In this document: positions 17,626 through 27,549 of the stretch, piece by piece | How positions within the stretch are numbered: the first letter of the stretch is position 1 | Layout: each line of letters opens with the position of its first letter | DNA from: Actinomadura hallensis | Lineage (GTDB): Bacteria > Actinomycetota > Actinomycetes > Streptosporangiales > Streptosporangiaceae | DNA length: 64,000 nt | Assembly: GCF_006716765.1 (NCBI RefSeq) | Contig: NZ_VFPO01000001.1 | Coordinates: 3,472,001-3,536,000, forward strand | Direction: 5' to 3' | The notes under the pieces: model-generated | The model's database searches: none | What the model was told of the DNA's origin: nothing | What the model saw: the letters and a program-made list of their open reading frames with translations, nothing else | Position numbers and translations under genes: made by a program

Positions 17626-17771
17626 GGGCCTCCCTCTCGATGAGCGCGACGGGCCCGCCCCGCCGTCCACGGGACGGGACCCGGAGCCTGTCCCGCCGCC
17701 GCGACCGAACCTTACTCGGCCGGCCGCGACGCCGGTTCAGGCGGTGCGCTCATCCGGGGGCCGGTGTCCGC

Positions 17772-17987
17772 TCAGGAGGACTTCTTGCCCCGGGTCGCGC
17801 CGCCGCGACCGCGCAGGTTGACGCCGGACTCGGTCAGAATCCGATGGATGAAACCGTAGGAGCGGCCGGTGGCGGCTGCCAGGGCGCGGATGCTCTCGCC
17901 GGAGTCGTACCTCTTCTTCAGGTCCGCCGCCAGCTTGTCGCGCTCGGCACCGGTCACGCGGGTGCCCTTCTTCAGGGTCTCGGCCAC
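17772..17987 (-). CDS. small helix-turn-helix protein (Rv1473A-like)
   Basis: A 71-aa basic protein starting at GTG 17987 (GGGAGG upstream). Residues about 25-60 form a helix-turn-helix of the Hin/resolvase-like type: RYDSGESIRALAAATGRSYG followed by FIHRILTESGV. The tail RGRGGATRGKKSS is strongly basic and probably contacts DNA or RNA. Such 70-residue proteins sit beside the same ABC-F gene in many actinobacteria. It may regulate that gene, but there is no direct evidence. A longer reading from 18035 is open but lacks a ribosome site. Confidence 0.85.
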   Translation of the reverse strand: MAETLKKGTRVTGAERDKLAADLKKRYDSGESIRALAAATGRSYGFIHRILTESGVNLRGRGGATRGKKSS

Positions 17988-18103
17988 GAGTACCTCCCGT
18001 AGTGATGTGGTGACCGCTGCGTTATCCCCCGCCATGATCAGTCATTCCCGCCGGTTCGGCTACCCACTCGCCCAGAAAAGATCTGCGGAAGTCGTTCTGC
18101 AGG

Positions 18104-19702
18104 TCACGCGAGCGCCACCAGATCGGCGAACTCGTCACTCCAGATGTCTTCCACCCCATCGGGCAGCAAAATCACTCTTTCCGGCGCGAGCGCCTCGACC
18201 GCCCCCTCGTCGTGGGTCACCAGGACGATCGCCCCGGTGTAGGTCCGCAGGGCCCTGAGGATCTCCGCGCGGCTCGCCGGATCGAGGTTGTTCGTGGGCT
18301 CGTCGAGCAGCAGGACGTTGGCGCTGGACACCACGAGCATCGCCAGCGCCAGCCGGGTCTTCTCGCCTCCCGACAGCACCCCCGCGGGCTTGTCGACGTC
18401 GTCCCCGGAGAACAGGAACGACCCGAGGATCTTGCGGACCTCGACGGGCGCCATGCCGGGCGCGGCCGACTGCATGTTCTCCAGGACCGACCGCTCGACG
18501 TCCAGGGTCTCGTGCTCCTGGGCGTAGTAGCCGATGCGCAGCCCGTGCCCGGCCACGACCGACCCGGTGTCGGGCTCGTCGACCCCCGCCAGCAGGCGCA
18601 GGAGCGTCGTCTTCCCCGCGCCGTTGAGGCCCAGGACGACGACGCGGCTGCCCCGGTCGACGGCCAGGTTCACGTCGGTGAATATCTCCAAAGATCCGTA
18701 CGATTTCGACAAACCCTCCGCGGTGAGCGGAGTCTTCCCGCACGGGGCCGGATCCGGAAAGCGAATTTTGGCGACCTTGTCGGCCTGCCGCTCGTCCTCG
18801 ACGCCCGCCAGGAGCTGCCGGGCGCGCCGGTCCATCTGCTGCGCCGCCTTGGCCTTGGTGGCCTTGGCGCGCATCTTGTCCGCCTGGGACAGCAGCGCGG
18901 ACGCCTGGCGCCGCGCGTTGGCGCTCTCCCGCTTGCGGCGCCGCTCGTCGGTCTCGCGCTGCTCCAGGTACTTCTTCCAGCCGACGTTGTAGATGTCGAT
19001 CACGCAGCGGTTGGCGTCCAGGTGGAACACGCGGTTGACGACGGCGTCGAGCAGCTCGACGTCGTGGCTGATCACGACGAGCCCGCCCTGGTGGCCCTTC
19101 AGGAAGTCGCGGAGCCAGACGATCGAGTCGGCGTCCAGGTGGTTGGTCGGCTCGTCCAGCAGCAGGGTGTCGGCGCCGGAGAACAGGATGCGGGCCAGCT
19201 CGACCCGGCGCCGCTGGCCGCCCGACAGCGTCCCGAGGGGCTGGTTCATCACCCGGTCGGGCAGGCCGAGGCTGGAGGCCATCGAGGCGGCCTCGGCCTC
19301 GGCCGCGTAGCCGCCGAGCACGTGCAGCCGCTCCTCCAGCCGCCCGTACCGGCGGACGGCCCTGTCGCGGTCGGCTCCGGTCGCGGCGGCCATGGCCTCC
19401 TCGGCGGCGCGCAGGTCGCGGAGGACCTCGTCCAGCCCGCGGGCGGACAGGATGCGGTCCCGGGCCGTCTCCTCCAGGTCCACGTCGCGGGGGTCCTGCG
19501 GCAGGTAGCCGACGGTGCCGGAGGACGTCACGGCGCCCGCCGCGGGAAGCGCCTCCCCGGCCAGCACCTTGGTGAGGGTGGTCTTGCCCGCGCCGTTGCG
19601 GCCGACGAAGCCCACCCGGTCGCCGGGGTTGACCCGGAACGTGGCGGATTCGATCAGCAGCCGGGGCCCGGCGCGCAGCTCGATGTCCTTGGCGATGATC
19701 AC
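18104..19702 (-). CDS. ABC-F family ribosome-associated ATPase (Rv1473-like)
   Basis: A 532-aa protein with two ATPase domains and no membrane segment, the ABC-F plan. Domain 1 has GRNGAGKTT (about 34-42), LSGGQRRRVELARIL and LLLDEPTNHLD; domain 2 has GLNGAGKTT, LSGGEKTRLALAML and LLLDEPTNNLD. Between them lies a charged interdomain linker (about 235-305), the part that reaches the ribosome in this class. ABC-F proteins protect ribosomes from antibiotics or tune translation. The GTG 19702 start is preceded by a leader with a short ORF and a hairpin, suggesting induction by ribosome stalling. Confidence 0.9.
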   Translation of the reverse strand: MIIAKDIELRAGPRLLIESATFRVNPGDRVGFVGRNGAGKTTLTKVLAGEALPAAGAVTSSGTVGYLPQDPRDVDLEETARDRILSARGLDEVLRDLRAAEEAMAAATGADRDRAVRRYGRLEERLHVLGGYAAEAEAASMASSLGLPDRVMNQPLGTLSGGQRRRVELARILFSGADTLLLDEPTNHLDADSIVWLRDFLKGHQGGLVVISHDVELLDAVVNRVFHLDANRCVIDIYNVGWKKYLEQRETDERRRKRESANARRQASALLSQADKMRAKATKAKAAQQMDRRARQLLAGVEDERQADKVAKIRFPDPAPCGKTPLTAEGLSKSYGSLEIFTDVNLAVDRGSRVVVLGLNGAGKTTLLRLLAGVDEPDTGSVVAGHGLRIGYYAQEHETLDVERSVLENMQSAAPGMAPVEVRKILGSFLFSGDDVDKPAGVLSGGEKTRLALAMLVVSSANVLLLDEPTNNLDPASRAEILRALRTYTGAIVLVTHDEGAVEALAPERVILLPDGVEDIWSDEFADLVALA

Positions 19703-19751
19703 AGTGAACAGGGCTCCCCTGACGGACGGCTCGGTGGACAGGCACGAAGAA

Positions 19752-19785
19752 GCGCGCCGCTCGGTCCTGGACGACCGGGGCGCGC
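19752..19785 (-). terminator. putative attenuator hairpin in the ABC-F leader
   Basis: On the minus strand, GCGCGCC (19785-19779) pairs with GGCGCGC (19758-19752), and an inner stem CGGTC/GACCG (19777-19773 with 19766-19762) closes a 6-nt loop; TTCTT follows at once. It lies 11 nt after the stop of a 6-codon ORF and about 50 nt before the ABC-F start, so it would end transcription unless disrupted. Confidence 0.65.
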
Positions 19786-19796
19786 TGTGCGGCCTG

Positions 19797-19817
19797 TCAG
19801 TTCGGGAGCTGAACCAT
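19797..19817 (-). CDS. leader peptide MVQLPN upstream of ABC-F
   Basis: A six-codon ORF, ATG at 19817 to TGA at 19797, encodes MVQLPN. It has no Shine-Dalgarno sequence but starts six bases after a TATACT box, so its mRNA may begin at the ATG (leaderless), a common arrangement in actinobacteria. A ribosome stalled on it would cover the 5' arm of the following hairpin. Assignment as a translated regulatory peptide is inference. Confidence 0.55.
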   Translation of the reverse strand: MVQLPN

Positions 19818-19823
19818 CCCGTC

Positions 19824-19829
19824 AGTATA
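19824..19829 (-). promoter_or_regulatory. -10 box TATACT of the ABC-F leader
   Basis: TATACT on the minus strand is a near-consensus -10 hexamer and stands out in GC-rich DNA. No convincing -35 is seen at 16-18 bp, and I found no AT-rich WhiB7-type box upstream. Confidence 0.55.
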
Positions 19830-19950
19830 CGGCCGCGCAGGGCCCGCCCGGACCCGCCGCACGCCCGTTCCGCCGCCCGAGGTGTAAGCGCCCCGGCAGG
19901 GGCCAGGATGGGTGGAGGGCGTGCGGCGGACGACCGGAGGAGTGTGGGAG

Positions 19951-20742
19951 ATGACCCGGGTCACGAGCAATCCCCCAGAGGGCACGCCCTGCTGGGTCGA
20001 CATCGGCGTGCCCGACCTCGACAGGGCCAAGGCGTTCTACGGGGCGCTGCTCGGCTGGGAGTTCGCGGACGCCGGCGCCGAGGCGGGCCACTACAACCAG
20101 TGCACGCTGGACGGGGAACCGGTCGCCGGGATGATGCCCAACCCGGAGGACGAGCCGGACGAGTACTGGTGGGGGCTGTACTTCGCCGCCGACGACTGCG
20201 ACGCCGCCGCCGGGCGGGCCGCGGACGCGGGCGCGGAGGTCGTCGCCCCGGCCATGGACGTGATGGACCTCGGCCGCATGGCGGTCCTCCGGGACCCGCA
20301 GGGCGCCCAGTTCGGCCTGTGGGAGGGCCGCGCGCATCCCGGCTCGCGGATCGTGAACGAGCCGGGGTCGTTCGTCTGGAACGAGCTGGTCACCCCCGAG
20401 GCGGGACCCGCCTGCGACTTCTACCAGGCGGTGTTCGGGTACGAGCTGGAGCCGATGCCCGGCGACATGGACTACACCGTGCTCCGCCGCCCCGACGGCC
20501 GCTACATCGGCGGCGTCCAGGGCGGGTCGGGGATCACCCTCGGCAACGGCGGCTCGCAGGTCCCGTCCTGGACGACGACCTTCGCGGTCGGCGACGCCGA
20601 CACGGCGGTCCGCACGGTCCGCGAAGGCGGCGGCACGGCCGACTCCGAGCCGGTGGACAGCCCGTACGGGCGGTACGCGGCCGTCCGCGACCCGTTCGGG
20701 GTGCCGTTCAACGTCATGAAGCCCGCGCCCGAACAGCAGTAG
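19951..20742 (+). CDS. VOC family protein, two glyoxalase-like domains
   Basis: A 263-aa protein built of two vicinal-oxygen-chelate domains (about residues 9-125 and 138-258). Each has the pattern W-(V/N)-(D/E)-(I/L)...FY: PCWVDIGVPDLDRAKAFYG, and FVWNELVTPEAG with ACDFYQAVFG; each ends with a DP(Q/F)G(A/V) turn. These resemble mycobacterial CFP30B-like proteins. Metal ligands and substrate are not clear. ATG 19951 follows GGAGGAGTGTGGGAG; an upstream in-frame ATG at 19912 lacks a ribosome site. Confidence 0.82.
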   Translation: MTRVTSNPPEGTPCWVDIGVPDLDRAKAFYGALLGWEFADAGAEAGHYNQCTLDGEPVAGMMPNPEDEPDEYWWGLYFAADDCDAAAGRAADAGAEVVAPAMDVMDLGRMAVLRDPQGAQFGLWEGRAHPGSRIVNEPGSFVWNELVTPEAGPACDFYQAVFGYELEPMPGDMDYTVLRRPDGRYIGGVQGGSGITLGNGGSQVPSWTTTFAVGDADTAVRTVREGGGTADSEPVDSPYGRYAAVRDPFGVPFNVMKPAPEQQ

Positions 20743-20746
20743 GCGC

Positions 20747-20767
20747 GACCGGGCCCGCGGCCCGGTC
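20747..20767 (+). terminator. terminator hairpin after VOC gene
   Basis: GACCGGGCC (20747-20755) pairs perfectly with GGCCCGGTC (20759-20767) around a 3-nt loop, starting four bases after the stop. Cytosines rather than a U-tract follow, as is common in actinobacteria. Confidence 0.6.
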
Positions 20768-20964
20768 CCCCGGTGGCGCCCGTCGCGTGGTCGCCCGTCC
20801 CTCGCGGGCGTCCCCGCCCGTTCAGGTCCCGGCCGGTCCCGCCGCTCAGACCGGCGGGGGCGTCTTTCCGGGCCGTGCGTGCGAACCGCGCCGCGGAGCG
20901 AGAAGATACGGGCCCCGGCGCGTTGCCGGCCGGGCCCGACGCCGGATCGGAGAGGATGGGGACC

Positions 20965-21360
20965 ATGTGGATCGCTCCAGAACGCCGCGGTGCCGGCCGG
21001 TGGGCCGTGCCGGGGCTCGTCCTGTGCGCCGGGCTGGTGGTCGGGGTCGTCCTCGCGGTCGACGGGCGGACCGGGACGGCCCTCGTCGCGCTCGCCGCGC
21101 TGGCCGGGTACGCGGCCTACCTCGCGTACCGGCGCAACGAGCCCGCACTGCCGTTCAGCGAGGGGTTCGGATCGGGGACCCGGGCCAGGGCGCACCTGCG
21201 CGCCGCCGCGATGACCGGCGACGTGCTGACCGTCGCCGTGGTCGGCGCCCTGATCGTCCAGTCGCTGCGCGGCGCCGACATCACCGCCTACGCGTGGCTC
21301 GCCGCCCTCGCGGGCGCGACCTACCTGCTGTCCGCCTTCGCCGCCGGCCGCGGCCTGTGA
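20965..21360 (+). CDS. small hypothetical membrane protein
   Basis: A 131-aa protein with four predicted membrane segments (about 14-31, 37-54, 83-100 and 106-124) and a short loop carrying RRNEPALPFSEGFGSG. I do not recognise a family. ATG 20965 has GGAGAGGA eight bases upstream; ATG 20956 is an alternative. It converges on a response regulator gene and is separated from the VOC gene by a terminator, so it is probably monocistronic. Confidence 0.6.
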   Translation: MWIAPERRGAGRWAVPGLVLCAGLVVGVVLAVDGRTGTALVALAALAGYAAYLAYRRNEPALPFSEGFGSGTRARAHLRAAAMTGDVLTVAVVGALIVQSLRGADITAYAWLAALAGATYLLSAFAAGRGL

Positions 21361-21451
21361 TCCCGGCGGACACCGGGTGAACGCCCCCGTTCCAGGTGAT
21401 CCGGGACGGAGCCGGATCCGCGGTCGTCGCGCTGAGATCGCCGGTGCCGGG

Positions 21452-22129
21452 TCAGCCGGGGGCGGGCGGCGTCTCGGAGTGGCCGGGGGCGGAGAACCCG
21501 GCCACGCCCGTCTCCTGGGCGAGGATGGCCGCCTGGACGCGGCTGGTGAGCCCGAGTTTTCCGAGGATGCGGCTCACGTGCGTCTTCGTGGTCGTCTCGG
21601 CCATGTTCAGCCGGTCCGCGATCTGCCCGTTCGACAGGCCCTCGCCCAGGCAGGCGAACACCTCCCGCTCCCGCGGCGTGAGGTCGGCCAGGCCCGGCGG
21701 TCCCTTCGGGGACGCCGGGCGGGCCGCGAACGCGCCGATCAGCCGCCGGGTCACCCGCGGCGCGATGATCCCGTCCCCCGCCGCGACGGTCCGCACCGCC
21801 TCCACCAGCCGGTCGGCGTCCACGTCCTTGAGCAGGAACCCCGCGGCGCCCGCCCGCAGCGCGCCGAACACGTACTCGTCCATGTCGAACGTCGTCAGCA
21901 CCAGCACGTCCGTGAAGCCCGCGATCTCCCGGGTCGCGGCGATGCCGTCGAGCCGGGGCATGCGGACGTCCATGAGCACCACGTCCGGGCGCAGCTCGCG
22001 GGCCAGCTCCACCGCCTCCACGCCGTCGGAGGCCTCCCCCACCACCCGGACGCCGGGCGCGGAGCCGAGGATCAGCACCAGCCCCGCCCGCACCGCCGCC
22101 TGGTCGTCGGCGACCAGCACCCCGATCAC
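21452..22129 (-). CDS. NarL/LuxR-type response regulator
   Basis: A 225-aa regulator. The receiver domain (about 1-120) has the acidic pair ADDQ, phospho-acceptor Asp in VVLMDVRMPRLDG and the Lys in FLLKDVD. The LuxR helix-turn-helix (about 150-210) shows LTPREREVFACLGEGLSNGQ and the recognition helix MAETTTKTHVSRIL. The GTG start (22127-22129) overlaps the stop of the kinase gene as GTGA, so the pair is coupled. Target genes are unknown; no obvious neighbour target exists. Confidence 0.92.
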   Translation of the reverse strand: MIGVLVADDQAAVRAGLVLILGSAPGVRVVGEASDGVEAVELARELRPDVVLMDVRMPRLDGIAATREIAGFTDVLVLTTFDMDEYVFGALRAGAAGFLLKDVDADRLVEAVRTVAAGDGIIAPRVTRRLIGAFAARPASPKGPPGLADLTPREREVFACLGEGLSNGQIADRLNMAETTTKTHVSRILGKLGLTSRVQAAILAQETGVAGFSAPGHSETPPAPG

Positions 22130-23316
22130 GACGCACGCTCCGCGGCGTGCCGGTCGACCGGCAGCTCGGCGTGCACCCGCCACAGGCCGCCGTCCGGGCC
22201 GGCGCTGAACTCCCCGGCGAGCATCGCCGCGCGCTCGCGCATCCCCACCAGGCCGCTGCCGGTGCCCGGCAGCCGCGACCCGTCCCGGCCGAGCGGGCTG
22301 ACCACGTCGATCACGACGCTGCGCCGCGTGAACGCGACGCGGACCCGGACGCGCCCGGGCCCCGCGTGCTTCAGCGCGTTCGTCAGGGACTCCTGCACGA
22401 TCCGGTAGGCGGCCAGCTCGACCGCCGCGGGCAGCTCCGGCGGCTCCCCGGCGATCTCCAGGTCCGCCGACAGGTCGGACCGCGCGGTGCGCCGGACGAG
22501 CGGCTCCAGCTCCGTCAGCCGGGGCCGCGCGGCGGGGTCGGCGGCGTCGCCGTCCCGCAGCAGCCCTATCATCCGGCGCATCTCGGCGAGGCCGCGCACG
22601 CTGTTCTCCCGGATGACCTCCATGGCCCTTTCGATCTCCTCCCGGTCCAGGTCGCGCACCTTGAGCACGGCCGATGAGTGCAGCGCCACCGCGCTCAGAT
22701 GGTTGGCGACCACGTCGTGCAGCTCGCGCGCCATCCTGGCGCGCTCGGCGTTCACGGCCGCGAGGCGGTCCATCTCGGCCAGCCGCGCCACCTGCTCGGC
22801 GCGCTGCCGCTCCGCCTCCGCCCGGAACCGGTACTCCCGGACGGAGAACGCGGTCAGCACGGGCACCACCCACACCAGGCCCGCGACGGCGCCCCCGATG
22901 ACGCCGTCGGCCGCATTCGACTGCGCGGCCCACAGCGCGGCCGCCACCGCCAGCGACGCCAGGACCGTGATGCCGAGCAGCCACTCCGCGGTCCGCCGCC
23001 GCCCGTACAGGCTCGCCGCGTACAGCGCGTCCCCGTAGATCATCGCGGTCGCGATGCCGGGCCCGAGGACCACGTCGGCGATGTTGAACGGGGTGGCCAG
23101 CACCAGCCCGGTCAGCGGCCTGGTCCGCCGCAGCAGCATCGCCGGGCACAGCCCGAGCAGCGGGATCAGCCGCACCTCGCGCGGGGGGTCCCAGCTCTCC
23201 GGCGACCACACCGAGTAGCCCCGCACGGACAGCATCACCAGGCCGCCCGCCAGCGCCGCCGCGGCGATCAGCGCGTCCTGGCGGGTGGTGAGACGTCGGG
23301 CCCTGTCCACGGACAT
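22126..23316 (-). CDS. sensor histidine kinase (HisKA_3 type)
   Basis: A 396-aa membrane kinase partner of the adjacent NarL-type regulator. Five or so N-terminal hydrophobic segments (about 15-155) form the sensor, with no large extracellular domain. The dimerisation box ARELHDVVANHLSAVALH (about 195-212) holds the phospho-His, and the ATPase domain has YRIVQESLTNALKHA (N-box) and GSGLVGMRERA (G-box). The upstream start ATG 23316 is near a likely promoter shared with the divergent membrane protein gene. The signal is unknown. Confidence 0.92.
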   Translation of the reverse strand: MSVDRARRLTTRQDALIAAAALAGGLVMLSVRGYSVWSPESWDPPREVRLIPLLGLCPAMLLRRTRPLTGLVLATPFNIADVVLGPGIATAMIYGDALYAASLYGRRRTAEWLLGITVLASLAVAAALWAAQSNAADGVIGGAVAGLVWVVPVLTAFSVREYRFRAEAERQRAEQVARLAEMDRLAAVNAERARMARELHDVVANHLSAVALHSSAVLKVRDLDREEIERAMEVIRENSVRGLAEMRRMIGLLRDGDAADPAARPRLTELEPLVRRTARSDLSADLEIAGEPPELPAAVELAAYRIVQESLTNALKHAGPGRVRVRVAFTRRSVVIDVVSPLGRDGSRLPGTGSGLVGMRERAAMLAGEFSAGPDGGLWRVHAELPVDRHAAERAS

Positions 23317-23462
23317 CTATCTCAGCATCTCCGCGAGGGTGCCCGCTCCGCCAAGGTGAGGACCGCCCCTACATCCTTCGGACGACCCCGGAAACCTCAC
23401 CCCGGACGACGATCGTGCGTCGCCGCGGTGCGCACGATGGGACGGTAAGGAAGGAGCCTCCC

Positions 23463-24062
23463 GTGCTCATCGCGATCATCGTCGCCTGCGAGATCGGATT
23501 CTGGGTCGTCCTCGCGGCCGGCCTCCTCGCCCGCTACCCGCTGCGGCTGCGGCGGACCGGCGCGGCGCTGCTGCTGTGCGTCCCGCTGGTCGACCTGGTC
23601 CTGCTGGCCGCCACGACGCTCGACCTGCGCAACGGCGCCACCGCCGGGACCGGGCACGGCCTGGCCGCCGCCTACCTCGGCTACTCGGTGGCGTTCGGCC
23701 ACGGCATGGTCCGCTGGGCGGACGAGCGCTTCGCGCACCGCTTCGCCGGCGGCCCGCCGCCGCGCGGCAGGCCGAAGCACGGCCGGGCGCGCACCCGCTA
23801 CGAGTGGCGCGAGTTCGGCAAGGCCGCCGTCGCCACCGCCGTCGCCTGCGGCCTGCTCCTGGCCATGATCGTCCTCGTGGGCGACGCCGAGCGCACCCGC
23901 GCCCTCACCGGCTGGATCGGCCGCCTCGGCATGGTCCTGGCGATCTGGTCGATCTGGCCCATCAGCCACACGCTGTGGCCCGCCAGGCCCAGGGAGTCAC
24001 ACGCCGGGCCGAAGGAGCCGGGCGCGTCGCCGCCCCATGCGAGGCATTCGCCGCGGCGGTGA
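23463..24062 (+). CDS. hypothetical integral membrane protein
   Basis: A 199-aa protein with about five membrane segments and an internal basic loop (ARTRYEWREFGKA, about 118-130). GTG 23463 follows GGAAGGAG. It is divergent from the histidine kinase gene, so it might be a target of that two-component system; this is inference from position only. Similar small membrane proteins occur beside two-component genes in actinobacteria, but I cannot name a family. A strong terminator follows the stop. Confidence 0.65.
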   Translation: MLIAIIVACEIGFWVVLAAGLLARYPLRLRRTGAALLLCVPLVDLVLLAATTLDLRNGATAGTGHGLAAAYLGYSVAFGHGMVRWADERFAHRFAGGPPPRGRPKHGRARTRYEWREFGKAAVATAVACGLLLAMIVLVGDAERTRALTGWIGRLGMVLAIWSIWPISHTLWPARPRESHAGPKEPGASPPHARHSPRR

Positions 24063-24068
24063 GCGCGG

Positions 24069-24113
24069 ACGTGAGGAGGCCGCGTCCCGGAGCGGGACGC
24101 GGCCTCCTCACGT
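24069..24113. terminator. 20-bp perfect-stem bidirectional terminator
   Basis: Bases 24069-24088 are perfectly complementary to 24094-24113 around the 5-nt loop GGAGC; the core is GTGAGGAGGCCGCGTCCC. It lies between the convergent membrane-protein gene and the end of the suf operon and should stop both transcripts. Confidence 0.9.
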
Positions 24114-24177
24114 GCGTTCGCGAACGCGTGCGCCGGAACCCGTCAGAGCTCGGCGGTGCACGGGCGGGACGTCGCGG

Positions 24178-24522
24178 TCAGATGTTGAAGCCGAGGGCGC
24201 GGAGCTGGTCGCGGCCGTCCTCGGTGATCTTGTCCGGGCCCCACGGCGGGAGCCACACCCAGTTGATCTTGACGTCCTTGACCAGGCCCTCCAGGGCGCT
24301 GTGCGTCTGGTCCTCGATCACGTCGGTGAGCGGGCAGGCGGCGCTGGTGAGCGTCATGTCCAGGGTCGCCGACTCGCCGTCGATGTTGACGCCGTACACG
24401 AGACCGAGGTCGACGACGTTGATCCCGAGCTCGGGGTCGACGACGTCCTTGAGGGCCTCGAGGATCTCCTCCTCGGGAACGGTGCCGGCGGCGGACGTGC
24501 CGGTCGTGGGCGTGTCGGTCAT
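24178..24522 (-). CDS. sufT: metal-sulfur cluster assembly factor SufT-like (MIP18/DUF59)
   Basis: A 114-aa MIP18-family protein that helps mature or deliver Fe-S clusters. Key segments are DVVDPELGINVVDLGLVYG (about 27-45) and the conserved Cys in LTSAACPLTDVIEDQ, followed by the C-terminal VWLPPWGPDKITEDGR. The ATG at 24522 overlaps the sufU stop by ATGA and has GGAGAGG upstream. It is the last gene of the suf operon and ends before the strong hairpin. Confidence 0.9.
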   Translation of the reverse strand: MTDTPTTGTSAAGTVPEEEILEALKDVVDPELGINVVDLGLVYGVNIDGESATLDMTLTSAACPLTDVIEDQTHSALEGLVKDVKINWVWLPPWGPDKITEDGRDQLRALGFNI

Positions 24523-24977
24523 GTTGCCTCTCCGAGTGCGCGGGCGGTCGCGTCCTTCCACGCCATCCAGGCGAGAAGGGCGCACTTGATCCTGGCGGGG
24601 TACTTCGACACCCCGGCGAAGGCGATGGCGTCCTCCAGGACGTCCTCGTCCGGTTCGACGTCCTGGCCCCGGGACTGCATCAGCGCCAGGAACTCCTCAC
24701 CGACCGCCATCGCCTCCTTGACGGTCTTGCCGATGAGCAGCTCCGCCATCACCGAGGCGCTGGCCTGGCTGATCGAGCAGCCCAGCGCGTCGTAGGAGAC
24801 GTCGGCGACCGTGGCGTCCTGGCCCTCGCCGTCCAGGTGGACGCGCAGCGTCACCTCGTCACCGCAGGTCGGGTTGACGTGGTGGGCCTCCCCCTCGAAC
24901 GGCTCCCGCAGCCCTTTGTGGTGAGGGTTGCGGTAGTGGTCCAGGATGACCTCCTGGTACATCGCCTCCAGCTGCAT
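24519..24977 (-). CDS. sufU: Fe-S cluster assembly sulfur-transfer protein SufU
   Basis: A 152-aa IscU-fold protein that accepts sulfur from SufS. It starts MQLEAMYQEVILDHYRNPHH, typical of SufU, and has the three zinc/sulfur cysteines in NPTCGDEV (about 38), ALGCSISQASAS (about 66) and RIKCALLAW (about 132), with the SufU-specific insertion between the last two. It follows sufS with a 97-bp gap, the largest in the operon, and overlaps sufT by four bases. Confidence 0.95.
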   Translation of the reverse strand: MQLEAMYQEVILDHYRNPHHKGLREPFEGEAHHVNPTCGDEVTLRVHLDGEGQDATVADVSYDALGCSISQASASVMAELLIGKTVKEAMAVGEEFLALMQSRGQDVEPDEDVLEDAIAFAGVSKYPARIKCALLAWMAWKDATARALGEAT

Positions 24978-25074
24978 GGCGTCCTTTCAAGCCTTTCTCA
25001 CTACAACCGGGCCCGTGCCCAGCGTGTTCCACGGTTCCCGTTCCCGGGCACGGCATCCGTGCCGCACCCGGGGA

Positions 25075-27155
<2,081 letters not shown>

Positions 27156-27183
27156 AATGCTCGTGGTTCCTTCGTCGTGGGTC

Positions 27184-27549
27184 CTAGTCGCCGGCGGAGA
27201 GCGACACGTACACGTCGCCGTCCTCGACCTTGACCTTGTAGGTGGCGACCGGCTGCGTGGCCGGCGGGTTGGTGGGCTTGCCGCTGCGCAGGTCGAAGCA
27301 GGACCCGTGCAGCCAGCACTCGATGGTGCCGTCGTAGACCTCTCCCTCGGAGAGGGACACCTCGGCGTGCGAGCAGATGTCGTTGAGGGCGAACACGTCC
27401 GCGCCGCTGCGCACGATGGCGACGGGCGTGTCGTCGACCTCGACGGCGATGGCCCCGTCCGCGGGGACGTCGTCCAGCGCGCACACCTTCACGTACTCGC
27501 TCCCGGGGGCCGCGCCCCCGGTCTCCCCGGGCCTCGCGGCCTGGCTCAT
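27184..27549 (-). CDS. Rieske [2Fe-2S] ferredoxin-like protein of the suf operon
   Basis: A 121-aa Rieske protein with both cluster motifs: CSHAEVSLSEG (Cys-x-His, about 63-65) and CWLHGSCFDLRSG (Cys-x2-His, about 82-85). It is similar to ferredoxin subunits of non-heme oxygenases and is the usual extra gene between sufD and sufC in actinobacteria; its role there, possibly electron supply, is not settled. The ATG at 27549 overlaps the sufD stop by ATGA. Confidence 0.9.
   Translation of the reverse strand: MSQAARPGETGGAAPGSEYVKVCALDDVPADGAIAVEVDDTPVAIVRSGADVFALNDICSHAEVSLSEGEVYDGTIECWLHGSCFDLRSGKPTNPPATQPVATYKVKVEDGDVYVSLSAGD

Noticed and set aside
18680..18780. Lower-GC patch inside the ABC-F gene as a sign of recombination
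   Set aside because: The dip is short, lies at the start of the second ATPase domain, and the frame and motifs are intact; not enough to claim transfer.
18104..19702. ABC-F protein as a membrane transporter ATPase
   Set aside because: Two ATPase domains in one chain with a charged linker and no permease gene nearby fit ABC-F, not a transporter.
19830..19900. WhiB7-type AT-rich box upstream of the ABC-F leader promoter
   Set aside because: Looked for because Rv1473 relatives are reported in the WhiB7 regulon; the sequence here is GC-rich and shows neither the AT box nor a good -35.
19797..20030. A 77-codon minus-strand frame ending in MVQLPN
   Set aside because: Only the last six codons follow a -10 box; the upstream part crosses the VOC gene start and is GC-rich noise. 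The short leader ORF is favoured.
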